This document shows positions 58,001 to 64,000 of a DNA stretch of 64,000 nucleotides, piece after piece. This DNA comes from Amaurobius ferox (taxonomy: Eukaryota > Arthropoda > Arachnida > Araneae > Amaurobiidae). The stretch is taken from positions 69,609,730-69,673,729 of the forward strand of contig OX578136.1 of NCBI GenBank assembly GCA_951213105.1, written 5' to 3'. The notes under the pieces were generated by a model. It had not been told where the DNA came from. It was given only the letters and a program-made list of their open reading frames with translations, and ran no database searches. Position numbers and translations under genes: made by a program. Positions within the stretch are counted from its first letter, which is position 1, and every line of letters begins with the position of its first letter.

Positions 58001-59540
58001 CGTTCATTCACCGGTAGCCAAGTATACTGCCTGTAAGTAAACGTTTGATGTAAAACTCTTTAACAAAGAGAGGATCGGATATTGTCTTGCCTCTGCGAAA
58101 ACAAATCGTCCCGGAAAGTAGTTAGTACTAAGGTGTTGCGCATTATCCAACGATATGCCAAGACAAACAACCAAGTCATTTAAACCGGATAAAAATTTAT
58201 GTTAAGACTTCAGCCTAATAGCTATAGGTTTATATTGAAATAAAAAAAAATGTATGTTTCGATGATATATTTCTTTTAGAACCAATGACACACATCCATA
58301 GCTCTCAATAAGAGGGTATATGGCAATACGTATCTCCACAGAAGCAATAGGGGCTAAAATAGCTGTCTTTGCTGATAAGGTGAAAAGCACGGTTGGATTA
58401 TTGTCAAGCATTGCACTGGTAGTCACAGTTGTCATAAATAGTATCTCAGATCTATAATAAATAATTAAGTGAACTTAACATTATATGCAGTAATTAATAT
58501 ATCTTGTGAAACTCTCCATTTTGCACCTGTTTTCCTTTGAGCGGCCTGAGTCTATCAGCCACTTTATACACAATTACTTTTCCTTGTTCTTTCCAGCTTC
58601 ATTTCGTGTCTAACTCTAACGTGTCTAACGTGTATCTATTAAACTACCTTATTACATATAATTTAACACAGTTATTGAACTAACAATGCAGGAAATTACA
58701 AAGAATTAAAAAAATCGTAATAGCCAAATGAAAATATTTATGAATAAAAAACTGTCTGCACTTGCAGACTATTTGTACAAGTAGCATCTAACATGGTGTA
58801 TAGTTAACCCGTCGATATGTGATTATGATGTGTTGCCTTAGAAAACTGGGAAGATATTTTAAAATGGGATCTTGCCATATTTATTCTTGTAATTTGGAAT
58901 ACCCTACTTGCAAAACTATTTGTAGAAACACAAATATAGTTAGGACTATAAATTTAATTTAATTTTATGTATCCAACACATTTTTTCTCTACACGTTAAC
59001 ACATATTATTTGTGTGATAGAATTAATGAAATTCGGGGTCTTTAAATTAATTTTTTATTGGCTTATAGAAATTGTCAACTATAATATCAACACTAAATTT
59101 CATTCGAATTTAAATTTTGACCAATTTACTGTTTTATATATAAGCACATTCCCTCGCCTAATATTTACACATTTATATACTTTTACTGATACCTCTTACA
59201 TAACAAGCAACTTTTTAAAAATATTAAACAACATTCTTGTTTCCATGTTATTTTTTTATACATAAATCAATCTCATTCATTTACATCCTGATATTTTCAT
59301 CAAATACATCATATTTGTTTAGCATTTAACATCACAGATAACTGTTCCCTTTCTTTTCCTTTTATAAAAGAAAATCGTCTATCCTTCTTACTTGAAAACT
59401 TCTTACTGCATTGTATTAACTGCATCACTTTAAACACGAAAAGTAAACAAACAAAGTGGCTAACTATTAAACGGAACCTAACTGGGACAATTTTCGATTA
59501 AGGCGACTATTTTACTATTTTTTGTGCTATATTTTACTAA
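58001..59540. other. No recognised gene; possible upstream LINE sequence
   Basis: 58001-58200 may continue the LINE remnant on the minus strand but carries no clear motif. The 77-codon minus-strand frame at 58202-58435 and the plus-strand frame at 59014-59265 have no recognisable domain. Confidence 0.4.
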
Positions 59541-60260
59541 ACTAAGTACTATACACATTATTAAACAAAATAAAACTTTAAAAATCATAAATTATTTTTT
59601 AATAGCTTTCTTTGCTTTGCATTTTATAGACTTAACTAATACGAATACAAGATATGCAACATATTTTAATAAAATTTGGCTCAAAAAGAGATTATTATAT
59701 GTGTGAGGAACAGCATTCTACGTTTGTTAAGATACCTGTGTCGCACGCAGTAAACATTTGAAAATTTCGCTAACTAATATCAAATTTTGATTTGATTTAT
59801 AAAAGAATAAGCATAGTAAGACGACTTTATACGAACATATCAAAAATATGTTTCTTATAGCGTAACGTCATTACAGGTTGTTCAAATTGTGATTAAATGA
59901 GCTGCATCGCAGTCTCAGTGTAATGGTTTAAGTGCAAGGAAAGCCACGGTAGCAAGGTATCGTCAACCAGGCTTGTGTGGGATATATTTGATCCAAAAAG
60001 GAACATTTACTATTTTGAATCTTTTATAATAAAATTTAATTCATTTTTCAGTGCACAAAACCTCTTCAACTAATTTTTATCCTGAAAAAAAATTTTCCTT
60101 TTCGTGTCAACCAGAATGTATTTGGTAGCCTTCTGTTGGTGATATTTTTTTCCATTATTGTCGTGTTGAAGCAGTCTGAAGAGAGACAATTTTTCACAGA
60201 GCACATAAAGGTGACAGCCACTTTGTGGAGTGTCATACGTACCATTGGTAGGTGTTTTAG
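59541..60260 (-). repeat. Dispersed repeat family A, copy 3 (inverted)
   Basis: The reverse complement aligns with 1-595 over its whole length and extends about 90 bases further upstream of the window start, where it also matches copy 2 (AAGTGGCTGTCACCTTTATG versus AAGTGACTGTCAACTTTACG). It includes GCACTGAAAAATGAATTAAA, CCACACAAGCCTGG, GATACCTTGCTACC, GACGTTACGCTATAAGAAAC and AACAAACGTAGAATGCTG. This is the most complete copy in the window. Confidence 0.8.
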
Positions 60261-62660
60261 ATTTACTTTGAAAGTTCTACTTTGAAACTCCTTAATCTGG
60301 CTGGGATTTTTTGCAGAGATTTAGTAGTTATAATATTTATCATTGAAATATTTCTGGAAGGTGAATAAGTGGATATAAATTAATTAATTAACATGTTTGT
60401 AAATATGTGAAAATCTGAGTTGGAATATATTCAGATTTTACTAAATATAGCACAATGTAGGGATTAAGAATAGCAACTGACAATTTTCAAACGAAAACTA
60501 TACAATTTGAAAATTAATACTTTTGATCATTATAACCAACAAAGCAGCTCATGATGTGCCCTAAAACTAAATTTTCTCTAATGCTGGATTGATTATACCG
60601 CAAATAAAGGTATATGTACTTCTAAAGAGTTCATACACCAAAATGTTTTATAAATATAATTCCAGTAATTTCATTAATCAGTAGCTGCTCGTAAGTTGTG
60701 GTTGTGGGAGGGTTGCAAATAAATTATATCTTAAACTAAACTACATTTTAACTTAAATATAACACCAGTAATAGACTTTTGTATTATGATTATTTATTTC
60801 AGATTTCATTATACACATATTTCTAAAATATTTTATTAACAAGATTATCGTGGGTTATGGTGACTGCATGCATGATACTTGCCTATACGACCGCAATAAA
60901 TATTATTTGAATATAATTTGATGTAATGAACTTCAATAAAAGTAACCCCACATGTTGGCAGCTTCGGTAGTAAAAAATACTACAAGTGTAACGAACCATC
61001 TTTGGCCATGTGGGAAAAAAGAAACAAAATATTTTCGTTTACTCATCCATTTTGCCGGCGCAAAATTTTTACAGCTGATCCTGGTAATGTGAAGGAAAAG
61101 TCACATCGGAAAATTGACGGATTTTTGGGAGAGACACTAAGAACGGTGGACGTGATAAATAGGCGAAGACATGCTTTCGGAACTCCCCTAAGGTGTCCGG
61201 TTTGGAGTTGCATCATTAAGCAATGATTGAGAACATGTATATTTTGTAAATACATGAAATATTGCTATGCGGTTTTGCATATAGATGGTCCGACTGTAAA
61301 TTAGTAACAGAATAGAAAGTGCAGCATTAACAAAACTCCAGGGAAACGAACTCTCAATTTGGCTCTGTAATTGATAGAAGATGAGTCCGCTCGTTACAGA
61401 GATAAAGTTTTTTCAGGTCTGCACACAGTGTTTAACAGTGTTGTACAGATAATATTTTTCTATCATAGAAGAGTAGAAGCTATTTGAAGAGGAACCATTA
61501 AAAACGGATCGACAGATAAAAAACTCAAACGTTTCCCTAGCATCAATGATTACCAATAGCTAGTCAGAGTGCATTTACTGGAAAGAAAAATTCTTTAAAT
61601 CTAAATGTCATGATTTAATCAAAACTCTAAATATAGAATAATAGCATAGTTTTATTTATATCAATTCATTTTGCTGTAAAGAATATTTAGATTACTAAAA
61701 TGCAAACGACATATTAGTCTTTTAAAAGTAAATAATCATAAAATTAAATGTTTGAAATTGAAATGAATTTAAAAATTGATTAATCATATGTACAAAATTC
61801 AAACACACGTACCAGAAAGACGATGGATTGCTGCAGGCCATGGCCATTTTATTCTGATGAATTCATTTTAATTTGATGATGCTATCCTTATAATGGGAAA
61901 AGTTGTATTTTTGTGCCACCGAGCACATGAAGGTGAAATACGAAAGGGAAAAAATGCTTTAAATTAGTAATAGTAAATTAAATATATAATCTTGTGACTT
62001 ATTAAAAATTAAATATTGTAAAGTTATAACTGCAAAGTTAATGATGCTAAATACGTTTCTAAAGTCTGGCGTGTTTTTCAGTAGATAGATTTCGCATTTC
62101 AAATATTATAAATTTCATGAATAATCTATTTTCAAAGTACTTAATATATTTTGTCACATAATTTCTTCATTTTGATAAGTGTGTATATACTTTAAAAGGA
62201 AACCCATATATTTTAATATACTATATAATTTTATAAAATTCAAATCAAATGGTTATTGCGTTTAGTACGAATCTCTCCCGTTTACGTTTGGATTTGGGAA
62301 AAATATCCTCACAACCATAAAAAAAAATATTTAAAAAAATAATCGTACATTCTATTTCGTTTTTGATTTCCTGCTATCTTTTCGATATCCTCCCTACCCC
62401 CTATAGCTGATTTGAAATTGAGAAAAAAAAGTGTAAATCTGCAGATATCTCTGCCTGTACTGCATCTTTTTAAAAAGCCGAAAGTGGCATTGGGAAGGAA
62501 AGAATGGTTTCGAGAATTGGAAGATAAAGCATGTTGCAGGGTTTTATATAGAAGCTGTCAAGAAACGTAAAACTATTCATTCTTCAGGTATCCCTTAAGT
62601 ATCAAATATTTTCAATAGGAAATATATTTAAGAATATATACTCTGCAACCCGGAAAAATT
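60261..62660. other. No recognised gene; one 74-codon frame
   Basis: 61002-61226 has a plus-strand frame in a patch with more GC than its flanks, including HRKIDGFLGETLRTVDVI and RRRHAFGTPLRCPVW. The minus strand is open over most of the same stretch. Neither is recognised and no splice context is convincing. The rest is AT-rich. Confidence 0.35.
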
Positions 62661-62716
62661 CCCAAGATGCATTCTATATATTTCACTGTATGCTACGCTT
62701 CTCTTTCTCTCTCTCT

Positions 62717-62790
62717 GTGTATATATATATATACATACTGTATATGTATATATATATACTATATATATACTATATATATATATATATACT
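62717..62790. repeat. Short TA-rich microsatellite
   Basis: A CT run (TCTTTCTCTCTCTCTG) is followed by TA repeats interrupted by CATACTGTATATG and CTATATATACT. Confidence 0.9.
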
Positions 62791-62792
62791 CG

Positions 62793-62981
62793 ACTTGGCC
62801 GACGTATGCAATTGATCTGAAATGCAAGTTGGTAACGTTATTAGACAGCGGGATAGAAGGGATGGAAACGGCAGATGAACCAACAGTTGTTATTGTCTGT
62901 CACCTTCGTTTTCCGAACTGTTTTTCGTTTCAAAAGACACATATTGTTGAAGAGATGCTTGTCCGAAAACGCAGAATTTAG
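62793..62981 (+). other. Unidentified open frame after the TA repeat
   Basis: The plus-strand frame (part of a 104-codon frame whose first half is repeat) includes LVTLLDSGIEGMETADEPT, VIVCHLRFPNC and HIVEEMLVRKRRI before a TAG at 62979-62981. The segment has more GC than its surroundings and balanced composition, so it may be a decayed or real exon. No family is recognised. Confidence 0.2.
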
Positions 62982-63016
62982 TTTTAGAATTTGTACGATC
63001 GTGTGAATGTATTTAT

Positions 63017-63187
63017 TTAAGGACTACGTAGGACTGTGTGGTTCGCTGAAGCACGCATAAATGCGTCCATGCCGTGGATTTCCCCTTCTTGTTCTGTCTG
63101 GATCTGCAGCACGTCTGCTGATTCCTCTGGTGATTCTGGCACCAGCTGATCTTTGCAGTTTATCCTGGAGCTTTTGGTGAAATCCAT
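63017..63187 (-). CDS. Small unidentified open frame (56 codons)
   Basis: An ATG at 63187-63185 (context TTAAAATGGAT) opens a 56-codon frame to a TAA near 63019. It includes MDFTKSSRINCKDQLVPESP, EESADVLQIQTEQEGE and HGMDAFMRASANHTVL. AATAAA overlaps the stop on the same strand, and a possible 3' splice site (ACTATTGAAG) lies just upstream, so it could be a terminal exon or a short retrocopy. Composition is protein-like with an acidic centre. No domain is recognised. Confidence 0.3.
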   Translation of the reverse strand: MDFTKSSRINCKDQLVPESPEESADVLQIQTEQEGEIHGMDAFMRASANHTVLRSP

Positions 63188-63205
63188 TTTAATTATTTTC
63201 TTCAA

Positions 63206-63861
63206 TAGTTAAATATCGTATTTATTCTAATTTGGTAGGAGTAAGACCTCTTGACTTATAAACCGTAAGTCTCCAGAACTTGGTTTTTTGTGTGGTTTCC
63301 TTTGGTATTTTTCAAAAATAATTGTAATTCATATTTGAAATTGGATTTTTAACTTTTAGTTAGGATATTTATAATGTCCTTTTTGGCTAATGGATGTTCC
63401 TTTTTATTCTAACTTCTAGTTTGGCAAATAATTCAATAATTTTAACATAACTTAATTAAGTATTAAATGCTATTTTCTTTAACTTTTTTTATTCTAACTT
63501 TTTATATATCACTATATGTTTGGCCATTTTATTTATTTTATGATGTTTAATTTAATTGTTATGAGATGTTAAAAAGTTGTAATATGTTTTAAAAGTTCTG
63601 TAAAAGTGAAGTTAATCTTTTAATAGACGTTAGATTTGGGAAAACTTAATAACCTTTTCTTTTAATGTGCTTTATTTTAGGAAAGTGCCATTTTAATGTT
63701 TTACAGGTTAACATATGTAGTTATGCATTTAAGGTAACTGGTCAGTTAGCACCCTTTTAGATTATTTTATGTGTTTTCAGCTGAGTTTAAGGAATGTGGA
63801 ACTTCTTAGGTTTTCAGAATTTTGCAGATTTTAGGACTTTGGAATATCATGCTCATTTTCC
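63206..63861. other. No recognised gene; T-rich stretch
   Basis: The plus strand is strongly T-rich with few C, with many TTTTAGTTAGG / TTTAATGT-like phrases. No open frame or repeat unit is clear. Confidence 0.45.
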
Positions 63862-64000
63862 AACCGAACAAATATCATACTGCACAACAACGTAGCATCA
63901 TGGTTCGGAGTGCTAGGGGCTTCAATAGTCGGTCACCTCTGGTTCCTATCAGAGGCACAATGACGGAACGACAATATGTGGATGAGGTGATGCGGACAGT
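63862..64000 (+). pseudogene. Tc1-like transposase fragment cut by the window end
   Basis: An open frame from about 63876 reads HTAQQRSIMVRSARGFNSR, then SPLVPIRGTMTERQYVDEVM. This is the strand just before the second catalytic Asp in the Tc1-like family also represented at 4886-5488. The matching part there (SWSPLVCIRDTI) lies at about 5092. The usual GVMVWGAI motif reads SIMVRSAR here, so key hydrophobic positions are changed. No break lies within the visible part; the rest is beyond the window. Confidence 0.75.

Overview
This is an AT-rich, repeat-dense eukaryotic window with long stretches that contain no gene. It has degenerate Tc1/mariner transposases, an LTR retrotransposon, a tRNA-derived SINE, MITEs, a LINE RNase H remnant and long TA and CA microsatellites. 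There are no operons, no bacterial-type genes and no rRNA or functional tRNA. The mixture looks like an arthropod, perhaps an arachnid; that is inference from the style of the Tc1-like remnants and was not tested by a search.

Layout. 1-6.3 kb: repeat families called A and B here, two TA microsatellites and a Tc1-like transposase fragment. 6.3-9.9 kb: a young minus-strand LTR element with 1457-bp LTRs, a tRNA-type primer site, a polypurine tract and a 4-bp target duplication. 10-20 kb: mostly unrecognised DNA, a first copy of repeat family E, a SINE plus a SINE tail, a hAT-like MITE and a B copy with a CA microsatellite. 20.4-21.1 kb: a 23-bp tandem array with a 92-bp higher-order period. 21.6-27.4 kb: two long-TIR foldback elements, a second E copy and a Tc1-like element with TIRs. 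28-37 kb: faint candidate exons, B and C copies. 37.2-37.9 kb: a 30-bp minisatellite. 40-45 kb: the 5' end of a Helitron-like repeat, a perfect 25-bp hairpin, an unusual GC-richer degenerate array and a 261-bp tandem duplication. 45.5-51.3 kb: a Tc1 DD34E element interrupted by a C element, then a Helitron-like element that also holds a C copy. 51.3-64 kb: B copy, candidate exons, third E copy, LINE RNase H remnant, inverted A copy and a Tc1 fragment cut by the window end.

No complete host gene could be identified. Several short segments have good splice-site context and compatible phases and may be exons of large-intron genes. They are given at low confidence because short open frames are common by chance. 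Long reading frames in the TA, CA and 30-bp arrays are artefacts of repeat periodicity. Family letters A, B, C and E are labels used only here.
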